Positions 52,001 to 63,956 of a stretch of DNA of 64,000 bases are shown here, piece by piece. The notes beneath the pieces are model-generated. The model did no database searches and was not told where the DNA came from. It saw only the letters and a program-made list of their open reading frames with translations. Positions within the stretch are counted from its first letter, which is position 1, and each line of letters starts with the position of its first letter. Source of the DNA: Chaetorhynchus papuensis (Eukaryota > Chordata > Aves > Passeriformes > Rhipiduridae); the NCBI GenBank assembly GCA_013396525.1, contig VWYX01000287.1, positions 736,732 to 800,731 of the forward strand, in the 5' to 3' direction. Made by a program: the position numbers and the translations under genes.

Positions 52001-52601
52001 GAAAAACCTATAGATTTTTTTCTCATTCCTGTCTTTGCTGGCAAAATCTCTGCTTAGAAAACAGTGTCTGATCTCTAAACTGTTGAACAGCTATTCAACT
52101 GTATTTCTCTCAGCAGGAGTACCATTAAGTATGAAAGTACATTTGTTTGGTCACATAACTCCCTGCTCCAAATAGGTAATTAGCCAGAATATAAAAGAAA
52201 AAGAAATTACAAAGAAATGTGATCATATATCTACCAACAGATAATTTTAAAGATTGAACAGATCATATTTCAAAATACCTTCAAATGAAATAAACAAAGA
52301 AACTGTTAAAAAGTCGTATCTGGTTATGGTATGAAAAAGAGGAAGAAGAAACAAGAAATCTATAACATGCTCCAAGCTTACAGTGATCTAATCTTAAAGA
52401 ATTTGTTAATACTTTTTGGCTGTTTGAGAAAGTGAAGAATATAAAAATTTTGGGAAACCTTAATCCCTCAAATGAATTCTCTTACTATTGAGAGTGAAGA
52501 GGGGACAACTCTTAGTATAGAAAAAGAGGCAAGAAAGATTATATAAATCATACAAAGAGAACCTTTAGTTGTTCAAAGAAGAAATTCATCTATACAGAGT
52601 C
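46097..52601. other. AT-rich non-coding DNA, possible conserved block at 51290-51700
   Basis: No gene was recognised. A perfect 10-bp hairpin lies at 48207-48230. Bases 47903-48079 follow an acceptor-like TTTCCATTTCAG and are less AT-rich, but no convincing exon emerges. Bases 51290-51700 have a balanced, motif-dense texture (for example TTAATGACGTGTCA near 51344) suggestive of a regulatory element. This is a judgement of texture only. Confidence 0.45.
48207..48230. repeat. Perfect 10-bp inverted repeat
   Basis: AACACAAAAC at 48207-48216 pairs with GTTTTGTGTT at 48221-48230 across a 4-base CTGT loop. It lies in unique DNA, and no element ends are visible. Confidence 0.9.
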
Positions 52602-52732
52602 ATAGAATATTCTGATTTGGGAGGGATCCATGAGGATCCTCTAGTCCAGCTCTTAGGTGAGCAGCTCATACAGGGATAAAACCCACAACACTGGTGTTGT
52701 TAGCACCATGTTATAACCAACTGAGTAAATAT
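52602..52732 (-). mobile_element. tRNA-Ile/CR1 SINE (TguSINE1-like), minus strand
   Basis: On the minus strand the right part reads CTCAGTTGGTTATAACATGG, then TGCTAACAACACCAGTGTTG, then TGGGTTTTATCCCTGTA. That is a tRNA-Ile (AAU) body with A box, anticodon region (CTAAC, changed from CTAAT) and T arm. It joins a CR1-type 3' tail (GGATCCTCATGGATCCCTCC, ending at ATAGAATAT-type sequence near 52602). This head-and-tail pairing is that of the songbird SINE described in zebra finch, whose mobilisation is thought to use CR1 enzymes. The heptamer CAGAGTC flanks both ends (52595-52601 and 52733-52739), a possible target duplication. The B box is mutated (GGTTTTATCC), so transcription is unlikely. Confidence 0.85.
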
Positions 52733-52739
52733 CAGAGTC

Positions 52740-55700
52740 CTGCACCTGTATACCGTAAATTGGTCTACTTTGTCTTTTTTCCATAAAGGAAATTATCTGC
52801 ATCACTGCAGAGTGTGACAAGAATTGCATTTTTTCTATTGTGCTCAAACACAATAAATTCACAGACTCTGCTTCAAAAGCATGAGATAGATCACTCCTAA
52901 TGCACTTGAACTGTGCAGATGGCCATTTGTGCAAGACTTCCAGATTTTTGTAGCTCAATAAGATCTAATGAAATCCCAGATGAAAGACAAGTTTCCTATT
53001 GTTTCTAGAGATGTGTGGGTATGTGGGTGGGGAAGTCTTGTGAAAGAAAAGCTGGAGCTATGACAGCTTATTTTTATGATATCTGTATGAAAATTTCCTT
53101 CACTTTAAGGATCTTTTTCTAAAGAGTTTCTGAGTATGTGCAACCAACAGCTAGATATTATTTGAAGAAAAGAGTGATAGCATAAAACAGGGATCCTGTT
53201 TGCTAAATAATATACTGTAATTTAAACCTTACTGATTTATCTGAAAAATTACCTCTTTATATGAAAAATAAAAAAGGATTATATTATTTTTCAGTCTGAA
53301 GGTAGGATACTTTCCTTAAATACAGAACAGGTGATTCTCTGACAAACAATATGTCACAAAAGAGTTTAGAGGAGCATGAGTACACCCAGACTTCCTTGTA
53401 TCCCCAGGTATTCACATAACATCAGTAAGCAGGAAGTTAGGGCAAATTCATCAGTGATGCGGCTCATTAGCAACATGGATGTGAATATGTTTGTGGGATA
53501 AGTGTTTCCATTTTCAGGCCACGTTTTCTAAGATTTCTTACCAATGAGGCTGTGGTTTCAAGCCAAATGGAGCAATTTCAGTCAGAAAAATTCTGAATTT
53601 ATATTTCTCATTTGTTTCTGTGTTTTAAGTGTTCATTTAATTAATTTTGCAAGAATAACAGATATATCTGTTAGAAGGAAGATATAATTTGTAGACCAAG
53701 GAGTTAGTACACAGGAAATGGTGTTCTTTCATGTATCTCATTGGTTGAATATTTTACCATGAAGACCTTGACCCTATTTATAGGGGGTTTGTTTGCCTGT
53801 TTTTAAAAATACTATTGTAATAGGAAAAACAATTGAATTAGTATTCAATGATTAATATTCAACCAGATTTATCTTCTTAGGTGAGAAAACACAGAGAAAT
53901 CTCATATTTATAAATATCACATGAGTATGGTCCTTGACACTGAGACAAAAATTTCCTCAGAAAGAAGCATACATAATTGCTTCCACTGCTAAGGAGAAAA
54001 AGAAGATGACAGTCTCTGTGGCATGTCAGTTTGTCATCTCAGTGATCTTTTACCTCAAATTTTTAAACCTGAGGATTTGACTTACTTTTTAATTTGTTTT
54101 TTTTTTTCAAATGGTACTGTGATTTTAAGATTCTATTGACTATGCCAATTGCAGTAGGTAGGTTTGCAGTCAAATAGAAACCCACAGTGGGAAAATTTCC
54201 AGTGTCTGACACAGTGTTGAAATGGGTAGAACTCAGATCTTGAAGAAGGGATTATTTTTTTTCCCCCAGCTGGCACTGAAGAAAGCTTTTAAAGGAAAAT
54301 ATTTGAGCAAGGAGTCATCTGGACACCATTTTGGAGCTAAGAGAACAATTTTGTGAATTACACTGAAAACAACACCAAAAAAATTCTGTCTGCTAGACAT
54401 GTTTTCATCAGAAACTACTTGTGTGATTTCAACAGCATGGCAAATTGGGAGACCACAAAATAGTGCACACAAAAATTTACCAAGCCCTTTCTTCTGTGGT
54501 AGCATTTTGTCCTTAGTTTTAAGCTAGCGCCACTACAGCAAGATAAAAATGTCATCCTGTGTTACCTGTGATAAGCTTTCACTTCTGTTTTTGATTTAAT
54601 TTTCTCTATTGTCATTGTTTATAAAATTTCATGAAGTAAATTACACTGGATAAAACTGAAAGTCTTGCAGCACTGTATCCTGACTTTGTGCAATTGCCAT
54701 GGTATTCATCACAGCGTATTTATAATAGCATTAGGAATTTGATTCATACCTTACATGCACAGATCCCATTAGCTATCATTTAAATTATTCCATCTTTCCA
54801 CAGATCTTTCACTTCTGCCGAACCAGCTTTCATTCCCCACCAGCCAAACACATCAGCTTTTAGATATAATATTAGAGGTGTCACTCTACTCTAGTAATTC
54901 CAACATCATCTGTCTTATCATATTTTCAGTTTCACAGCTCCCAAAGACATCTGGCTATCTTGAAGTCAATGGGAGTTAGATACATAATCAGCTTAGGTGC
55001 TTTTGAAAATCTCTTACATGCCTAATGACATATTTAGAGCTCTTCTGTAAAATAAACTCCTGATTACTCTGCATAATATGACACTGTCCTATGCTGTAAC
55101 CCTTTGATGTGCAGACTTTTCTTGGTTAGAATCACGTTAAATACTGAGCAAAAGGGGATGACTACTCTTGTCTGCATTATCAGCTATCATTAGAAGAAAA
55201 AAAACACAGTGGGAGAAACAGAGGCTTAGACAAAACATAGGACTATATGCTTTCAAAATCATATTATGTATTTAAGGAACATTTTTTTAAAAGCTTAATT
55301 AAAGCACCTAAAGCATATCACTGTGTAACAAGACTACTCAATCTTATCACTGCACAAAGAATGAGAGCAGTGGGAAGTATTGAGCATACTTATCTGGTAT
55401 CAAACCATCGAAACTACCATGAAAAAAAATTATTCATATTTCCTTATTGAATTAGAGGATCTAAATTTGTCTTTAACTTCATCCCAGAGAGAGCATTTCA
55501 GGGAAGTGCTTTCAAATATTTGATGAGTAGTTGTGTGCAAACAAAAAAAGAGTGCATCTCTTAATCCATAAGTTTGTGGTAGTCCAATTGCAATGAATTT
55601 GATCATGTTTGAGTGAGTCCTTGCTGAAATTTGTGGGGGCATTTTTTAACATGCATGCTGAGGGAGTAGGCAAAGAGCTATCAATCTGTTTAAATCAAGA

Positions 55701-58700
55701 AGATTCCACTTAATCTGAGGGGACTGTGGGAGTGCAAAGCCTGATTTCTTTATGATTTTAAGATTGACCAAGTTGGCAATAGTTTTAAGTGCTTTGAAGA
55801 AGCAAAGAATACTGCTCTAAGTCAAGAGCAGAAAAGGAAAGTGCCACTAAAGTTCTTCACAAACCAGCACATTGACAAAGCAAGAAACTGCTTAGTTTTT
55901 TCCTGTTCTGGAGCACGAGGACTTACCAGAATGTTAATTTTCTCATTAATTCTACTACAGAGTAGTTACAGAAGATGTGAGGTATACATCAAGGCTTGAA
56001 CAAAGCTAAGACCCAACTACCAATTTTCCTTAATTTTTGCCCTTAACCATTTTTATCATAAAGACGTATTATTAAGAAGAATTCATGAAAAAGAATATTT
56101 AACTATCCATTTCTACAATTACCCTCAAAATGAATCCAAATTTGTTGAGAAGCAAGAAGAATTTGATCTAGCACCCCTACAAACATGATAGGTAGTAATT
56201 ACAATGAGTTGTGAAGGGTTTGAGTTATGCCTCATCACCACATATTTTTTTAATTAATTACTTCATGTTCTTCTGCAATAAAAATGTGAATTAGAAAATA
56301 TTGATTCAGCTTTAAAAATTGCTTCTGAATGAAATTCCTGATTTGTGGACTTGACATTCCTAGGAAAGAAGACAAGCATACCTTTCAAATAAAAAAATCC
56401 TGCTACAAGCAATAGCACAGACACTCTGTATATGAGCTAAGAGTTTATTGTTGGGCTGCTTAAAATTTTATAACTGAATGAATATAAAACAATTACTGTA
56501 ATTAGTCTAATTTACAGCACCACTATTACTTACTCCAAAATCCTTGCTCTATTAAAAGAATGAAAATTGCATATACTTTCATCTTATAACTCAAGAAGGA
56601 ATTAAATGTTTACTGTAACAAAATATCAGATCTGATGAGATTAAATCAACATCCTTTGATTCAAGTCATATGGCTAAATATTTTACTGTTTGATGACAAA
56701 CCCATCTACTAGAAGGATACTGGGGTTTGTTGTATAATTAGTTAAAAATAAATAAAATTAAAATAAACTGAATTAAAAAAAAGGAAAATTTAGTCTGGTT
56801 TTCTGGGCGTAATGAATTTTTGACCTAGATACATGTCTGAGAATGAGGACTTACAGAAAAGGATATGGGAGAATCTGAGTAATATATTTACTTTCAAGAT
56901 CAAAAAAGGACCAGAAGGACCAGAGGTATCCACTGGATTTATTACATAGTCTCTGACTACAATAACCAAACAAACTGACAAAAAACCCCCACACTGTACA
57001 GTAAATAAAAGTAACTTGATACCATTATTGTCACAAACTACCACAGGACTTCCTCTCCTCAATCGTCAACTGCAACCAAAACTTTAATATTCTCGAAAAT
57101 TGTGATTGTGGGAAAAAAGGAAACCAAGAAAAGTATGTTCAAAGAAACTTTGTGACCACTGGGGAATAAAGCTTGTCTCCAGATTTAAAATTATGACTAT
57201 ACATATCCAACCATACATATACATTTACATAGATATATGCACACATACATAGACATATTTTGAGTTTCTCAGACACTAATCAGAAGAACTACACTATATA
57301 TCTATATATATTCAAACATGAGGTAGAAAAGCAGTTCTTTTTCAATCAAATATTACCCTGGTTTGTTTTTTTTTTTTTTTGGTTCTGAAGACAATCAGTC
57401 AGTTTCTCAGATACCATATTGTCCATTTTACAGTTCAGAAATCTTATTTGCATGCTTTCAGCTAGGCAACATTTGAAAAACAAAATATGGCACCCTGTCC
57501 TGATGCATGCTCCTGGTATGAAATAGTGCCCTCATCTCAAAAAAGAAAAAAAAATAAAAAGAAAAATGGAGACATGAGTTCGATTCTAATATGAATGTTT
57601 ACATGAATTAAAGGAAGCAAGAATTTCATCACCAATTAAGTCATTCAGATATCTGTACAAGGCTCACTCACAATGCTGTTCAACACTTGTTTGTTATAAC
57701 ATATGTAACATTTTAATTATTCCATTAGGTGGAACCTGTCTTTAGCACTTTTTTTTTCTCTTTTTGTCTCAGTAAAAAAGAAAAAAACATCAATATTTAT
57801 TTTTCTACCAGGGGACTCACACAAAACGAAATCTATGGAAGATAGTTTTTCATCATCTGACTCACTGTAACATCTAACATTTTTGTTGCTGAGTGTAAAT
57901 CAAAATCTCAAAAAGAAGCTTGCTATTCTTTAAAAACATTTTTTATTCTCTGAAACCTTTGACAAAAATGCCAAGTAGAACAGTGTCCTTGATGTTTGCT
58001 TTCTCATCAGATGGAAAACAGATCACCTGTTATAAAATAGCTCTGACAAGTCTATTGCAATGTCAGCTTTTCTTTCTGCAGCTTTATCGTGAGAAAGATA
58101 GTTTCCCCTGTAGTTTTAAAGGGCTCTAATTTCAAGTATGTTAAGAAGTTCCTCTCTCTACAGGCTTTAGGCTCTGACAGTTTCTGAGGAGCATTTGCAT
58201 ATACTAGTTTATGGGCACGAATTACAACTTGCTGTTCCTGCTTCTGCAAGACACCTTCGATCTTTTGTTTAAAAAAAAGAGAATTGAATTTGAAGATTTA
58301 AGCAGAAAAATAAAGAACTACCATATAAAATGTTTTCTTCAGAATTTACTGATGCTTATCAGAAAACTGAATTACAATTAATTTTTCCAGCAATTTTAAC
58401 AATAATGGGTAGTATAATACAAATTATACAGTGCATATGATGTATACACACACATATCTACAGTATATTAAAAGTGAAAAATTAAGTCTAATGACAAAAA
58501 ATGGTTTCCTGAAGTATATTGAAAACATGTTTTAATGATCACCAATAAAATAGCAATTATAAAATCTGTACTTATACAAAGCCTTTAAAGGGGAGAATTA
58601 GCTTAAAGCCATATGCACAAAAATGTTACTAAACTTGCTAGAGATATTTTGTGAAATTAATTTTTATATATTCCAGAAAGCAAATATAATTATTATGGTT

Positions 58701-59184
58701 TTTACCCGCTTATATATATGCCTTTGGTGATATGTTTATAATATATCAAATGATTATACCACATTTAAAAAACCTGCAAATCATTTATGATTGGCATCTT
58801 AACATCAGCTGTGGCCCTCAAACACTGAACATGGACACAGAACTTTTTATCCTGTATTTATACAATTCAAACCTTGGTGGAGGATAGGCCTGTGTGTATG
58901 GTAGCGTGATCACAATGATTTTCATATCTTATTATTAAAATATCATATTTTATAAAGAAATCCTCAGAAAGACGCATTATAGAATAACATTGAATGAGCA
59001 GTGTGACAGCTAAAAGATTAGTCCAGTTTTAAAAATGCATTATTATTTTATAAGTCAGTCCCACTCTGTCCAAGTACTAAGTAGAACAGATGTGGTGGAA
59101 GAAGGAGTTAGACAGTTTGACACATTTCTGACCCTTTCTCATGTATTTCCTGAAATGAAGCTGTAATTATTATGCATGTTGCAG
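52740..59184. other. AT-rich non-coding DNA, no gene recognised
   Basis: Unique AT-rich sequence with a 15-T run at 57366-57380 and imperfect ATACATA-type repeats at 57200-57260. Frames such as 52653-52958 and 56790-57062 (minus) have no recognisable content, and the first overlaps the SINE. No splice-flanked exon stands out. Confidence 0.55.
57366..57380. repeat. Poly(T) tract, 15 bases
   Basis: Homopolymer run. No attached retroposed sequence was recognised. Confidence 0.9.
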
Positions 59185-59315
59185 GTTATGCTGATGAGCT
59201 GATAGAAGAGGTTGTCAAATTATACAACACACAATCACTCAATGACACAGCAGAAGAAAGAGCAGAGCAGGATTTCCAAATCTATCTACAACACATAAGT
59301 TTCCAGGCAAAATGA
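59185..59315 (+). other. Possible terminal exon, 43 codons (speculative)
   Basis: An acceptor-like TTATTATGCATGTTGCAG ends at 59184. The next 129 bases stay open in one frame to a TGA at 59313-59315. The peptide is polar and rich in Glu, Gln and Ala (it contains ADELIEEVVKLYNTQ and AEERAEQDF) and is less hydrophobic and Lys/Asn-biased than the background frames. No family was recognised and no partner exon was found. The pyrimidine tract is weak. A chance frame is quite possible. Confidence 0.2.
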
Positions 59316-61212
59316 GCATTCCGGAAAACCATATGTCACACTTAGGTAAATGAGACATGCATATGTTGTGGACAAGAAACACCCATTAAAAATAAGTGGG
59401 TGAACTGTTTGTAAGTTATCAGATGGGATCCAGATCAATCACTCTGTACAAGTGGGAGAAAACTGGGAGACACATTCCTATTTCCAAATAGATACCACCA
59501 ATTCTACTCAAGAAGCCACCAATTTATACTCTCTGCTTGGAGAAAAGTTAAATTTATATAATGTGAAAAGACTATTATCAAATACAGGGCAGATAGCACC
59601 TTAATAAAAAACAATAGCTGACAAAAGTGAAAAATACAAAACTGGATTTAAATAATTTTAAAAATTACTATTTCAGAAGAGTCATAAGCCACTTCATTCT
59701 TAAAAGTAAAGATCACAAAATCTTTCTTTAGATTACTGATGCTGGCAAATCAGTCATGAAAACTACCAACCAAAAAATAACTAATTAAATCTTTATTCCA
59801 CCTGGAAACTTTATATTAGTGTATTACAAAAGCAATGTATTAAACAGATCCTTTGGGTGGCAGTAGAGTCTGCCGTTTTTCAGTGATCCATACACACGTC
59901 CTGCTTGTTTCAGGGTGTTTTCAAACTTTGTAGTGATCCATTTGATTTGAAATGTTCTTCTCCCCAAATAACACAATTGATGATAAAGATCTTCCAATGT
60001 CCTTAAAAATATCTGTCTTTTACAGATTTTTTCAGAGAAGAAAAGAAACGAGGAAAGAAAATGAGAAGAAATGAAGGAAGTTGAGTGTCTTTTTTATTTG
60101 GTGACATTTATTTTGGTTTTTACACAATTCAATCTAAAAAAATCAAATTCATATATCTGCTAACTGATCCTTATGAACTGTAATACTTTATAGTGAGCAA
60201 TAAAACTTGTAAGTCTTCTCCATTACTGTTTTTTTCTCCCTATAGCTACTACTTATTATTTGATAGTTCAGAAGATATATCTCTGTGACGAGGCTGCTCA
60301 TCTTGATGGGGAAGGGAGATAGAAAATAAGAGGAGAATTACTTCTCTAGTTCTGTTGTGGTGATCATAATCATCAACATTTATTTTTCTTCTTGCTTTTA
60401 CTTTCTCTCAGAGTAATTTTAATTTGATTTGGTAAACCTTTGAGAGATGTCATTAACAGCAGATGATAGAATTTGCTCCACTGTGTCTAATTGTTACCAA
60501 GCAGAGCATGTAAGTAGAGAGAACATAAACATACAAATTCAAGTTGAGCCAATATGTTAGGGTTAACGCTTTTGCTACAAAAACCTGCTGATCTTTGTTC
60601 ATTCAAGTCTTGGTTTTCTGTTGACTTTGACAGGCTGTGAAATTCTTGCCTTCCAGTATTGAAACTTTCATTAGAAGACACTACAGATGATTCAGAGTAA
60701 ATACAGAAACACTAGTAAGCCCAGCATTATTCGGATTTTCCTCTCCAGCACTGGTCATGTTTAACTTAGTTAAGGAGTTGCTGTGAAACATTAAATAAGA
60801 CAGGAAAGCAGGTTACAAATAGCTTTGTATCCCCATTTTAAACAATAAATACCTTGATTATGAGCATTTTTTAAAATATGATCTCATAGAAATATGTTAT
60901 TAATAACAATTTCCAGAAGACGAAGTAACTCACTAAACCAAAGGTCAGACAGAAAACGCAGCTAGTGCCAGAGTTAACTGAGAAGCTGTAGCATTGTCAG
61001 TGACAATAAAGTATCACTGTTCACATCCTGTTACAAAAATGTTGGACTTTTCTGCTCTGAAGATTAAAAAATTTTAGCTGTAATCCAGGTCTTGTTTGAC
61101 ATGAAATTTTGTAAGGAAAAGCTCAGTAACTTCTGTACTTAGCAGTAATAGGATAACATGCTACAGGAGCTGCAGTAAGTGCCCAACACCCCTATTGCTT
61201 AGCTGCTTTTTC

Positions 61213-61228
61213 TTTTTTTTTTTTTTTA
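61213..61228. repeat. Poly(T) tract, 16 bases
   Basis: Homopolymer run preceded by an interrupted T tract from 61207. Confidence 0.9.
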
Positions 61229-61970
61229 CTATTTTATCCTCTATTCTCTCCCTCAATTTCCCACAAAGAACAGGCTCACAAAAGCATCACATATTTCACG
61301 GAAAATAAACAAAACACTCACACAACCTCATAAACAAAATAAAAAACAAGAGAAACCCCAGTCTTCTCAAACACCTTTGTGAAGGATAAAATCACAATGA
61401 TTTGCACAAGTGACAGCACAATTCTTTGAATACAACAGAAACATATCTATTATTGAATCAAAGATGAAGTGAAAGCATTATCTCTAAAATGACTTACGAA
61501 TTTTTACATATTGTAATGTTATTTTTTTTTAATTTTCACATGTGTTGTCATGGTCATTCTCAAAATAACTAGTTCTGCACATGTATTGAAGCCTTTAGAA
61601 ACCTAAATAAATTATCTTCCCCTCTCCTAATTTTCCTGCTGTCATCTTATTGGACCAAGTTTTTGATGTATTACTAGTTTTTTCTTTAGGCTGACAAGGA
61701 AGGCTAAAGAAAGCTCAGATAAGGATTTGGAATAAATCACTAACTGGAGTTCTACATTTAATTTTGCTAAAGCAAACTAAAGGACATTGTCCAGTCTGAA
61801 CCATATGAAGTGTGAATGGCTTCTTAATGTAAGAGATATATGTCTAATAGACCAAAAAAAGAAATGCTACCCGAGGCAGAAAGACACACTGAGTTTGATG
61901 CAGGAGTTAATGAAATAAAATAAATATGGGTACATATAAAAAAACTCAGTTAATATCATGCTTCGTGTTT

Positions 61971-62025
61971 AGGAGGAAAAAAATTGAAGGAGGAAAAAAG
62001 AAAGAAAAAAGAAAAAAAAAGGAAG
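61971..62025. repeat. Polypurine (A/G) tract
   Basis: About 55 bases consisting almost only of A and G with GAAA/GGAAAA motifs. Low-complexity sequence. Confidence 0.8.
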
Positions 62026-62945
62026 CAGCCTTACAGTGAACTCAAGAGCATCAAGAGAGCTTGTACTGCTCAAAGGTAAAGGATGACAGGAATGCCACTA
62101 GTTAAGTGGAATTTCTCGTAAGAATAATATGTGACAGAAGATGAGTGGACTATCCACATGGAAAAAAAAGGAGAATCTTAATTGGACAATTGTTTGCAGC
62201 TCTAACTTGAGTAACTCAAGGAATAGTAGCACAGGAAGAGTAGCCAGATATAGTACTGAGCAACTGAATGAGACTTCAGGATGTGATAAGAAACAGGAAG
62301 TAAAAAAATTAAATAGAAGGGTAAATCACAAAAAGGGAACATATGAGAAGATCAGGATAAAAGACTCTTCAGTTTGGTTAGAAATAATATGTTGATTCCG
62401 TGGTCTAAGAAAAAAATTGCATCTTTGAAGTGTAAAGTAAAAAAAAAAAATTTTCCTCAAATGGGATTAAAGGAAGCCTTTGAAAAGAACAAAGCTGAAA
62501 AACTCAAGTGTTTCACAATTTGCTAAACTACTCTTTTTGCTCTAAAGTTGAACCTAATTTACAACATGAAAAGAAGTGACTACCTTTACTTGTTGCTGTA
62601 ACCTGGGAAGACAAAATCTGGTGGAGTTTTGTTTGTTTATTTATTTGGGTTGTTTAGGTTGAGTGGGGAGGTGGGCTTTTTTGATCCACTTCTTCATCAC
62701 TAGAGCCTGAACTGTTGTCCTAAACAACATTGTTGCTCACATCTCATCTCATTGGTGGAAAATGCAACAATGATTACACACTTTGCTAAAGTTCACACAA
62801 ATCTGGTTTCTACAGAAAAGAGGCTGAGATGTTAGAGATTTTGTAGAGATGAGATGTATTCAGTGGTGAGACACAATTGTGTGGTCCGTATATATCTACA
62901 TCAAAAAGTAAGCTAAGGTGTGTCCAAGTAATTAAATAAAAAGTG

Positions 62946-62951
62946 ATGGGA
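62946..62951. repeat. Target-site duplication, left copy (ATGGGA)
   Basis: ATGGGA directly before the LTR terminal TG. It is identical to the six bases directly after the LTR terminal CA at 63565-63570. Confidence 0.85.
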
Positions 62952-63564
62952 TGCCTCCTCGGCCGGGGCTAGCTATGCCTCTGAGGCTCTATCCACCTCA
63001 GGCGGTCTGCCGAGCGGCCAGCCTGCAGACACGAATCCGGTGTGTCGGGCTCTGAAGCCGCCGCCTGTTGAGGCACTCCCCTGGCAGGGAGATGTCGCTG
63101 AGGCCTCGCAAGGCCGGAGGATAAAGGAAGAGCGGAGAGGGCAATCCTCAGACCAACACCAAGTTTATTAACAGAACAGGGCCTACGAGGATTTACCGAG
63201 GGACAGGGCTCGTGCACGACATCTTAAGGTAGGGAGAAAAGGGAGGAGTTTGGGGTCACAACCAATGAGGAGAAGGGAATAAGGAGAAGCCTAGGTACGA
63301 TTAACTAATAGGAATACAACAAGGGAGGAGACAACCAACATGCACCAATGAGATATCAAGTAACTCAGAACAATCTAGAACAAAAGGTGGAGACAACTTC
63401 AGGGGAGGGGAGTTTAAACAGAGGTGTCACTCATGGAGCCGCCCTCAGAGGCATACTCGTCCACCCATTGGGTGGCTCAAGCGGGACTGACAGCCCTAGC
63501 CAAGTTGACAGGCTGTGGTCGGTATAGCGACCACAAGGAAGCCTCGCTAGAGGGCACCCCAACA
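62952..63564 (-). mobile_element. Solo LTR of an endogenous retrovirus, 613 bp, minus strand
   Basis: The ends are intact: plus strand TGCCTCC...CCCCAACA, so the minus strand runs TGTTGGGG to GGAGGCA. Six-base ATGGGA copies flank it on both sides, a size typical of class II (ERVK-like) insertions. The minus strand holds inverted CCAAT words (for example CATTGGTTGTG near 63260), an AATAAA at 63164-63169 and a GC-rich U5 of about 210 bases. No primer-binding site follows it and no polypurine tract precedes it, so internal genes were lost by LTR-LTR recombination. It is far more GC- and CpG-rich than its flanks, which suggests a fairly recent insertion. The family was not named. Confidence 0.88.
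63164..63169 (-). promoter_or_regulatory. AATAAA polyadenylation signal of the solo LTR
   Basis: The minus strand reads CTGTTAATAAACTTGG, the usual R-region poly(A) signal context of an avian LTR. It could end a minus-strand transcript that reads in from the open frame to the right. Confidence 0.65.
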
Positions 63565-63956
63565 ATGGGACACATGAAGCAGTACCCATAATTTGATTCT
63601 TTTTGCATAAACTGAAGTCCCTGTAATCTCCATATGCAGACTCTCCATAGCCTTTACTCCATAATGAAGGTAATAGGAATGAAGCCATATATTCAAGGTC
63701 TAATTCCTTTAGTTCTTTCAAGATCACACTGAATTCTTTATAAAGACTTCTCATGACAAAGCCCAAGCCTGACTGAATATTTTGTTTAGGACAAATGGAT
63801 CTGGAGACACCTGGCTTGGCTTTGAATCTGAGGAGCCAAATATGTAGATAAATGTACAACAATGACTCTTCATTTGCTTGTTCAATTACAAAGTAATGTA
63901 GTACTTCCTTTGCTTGAACAGAATTAAGGAAAACATATTTCAAATCAATACCACAC
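63431..63956 (-). CDS. Coding-like minus-strand frame of unknown function, interrupted by the solo LTR (possible exon)
   Basis: The frame is open from just inside an acceptor-like site (minus TATGCAG ending at 63957) to a stop inside the LTR. About 130 codons lie outside the repeat and the last 45 or so are LTR sequence. For AT-rich DNA this is unusually long, and composition looks protein-like: Trp, Leu-rich helices (for example EFSVILKELKELDLEYM), and Gly/Tyr-containing stretches. There is no good ATG near the start, which fits an internal or last exon better than a complete gene. Without the insertion, the frame would end at a TAA only five codons past the target site (62932-62934). I recognise no family. 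It could be a host exon, a pseudogene or an old retroelement piece. Confidence 0.35.
63565..63570. repeat. Target-site duplication, right copy (ATGGGA)
   Basis: Matches 62946-62951 exactly and directly abuts the LTR end CAACA. Confidence 0.85.

Larger units (their letters stand above)
59316..62945. other. AT-rich non-coding DNA
   Basis: No gene was recognised. It contains a 16-T run at 61213-61228 and an A/G-only tract at about 61971-62025. The frames 60487-60681 and 62141-62395 have no recognisable content. The segment ends at the target site of the solo LTR. Confidence 0.55.

Noticed and set aside
62969..63217. Minus-strand frame of 82 codons rich in Arg, Pro and Leu
   Set aside because: It lies entirely inside the GC-rich end of the solo LTR. 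The composition explains the open frame.
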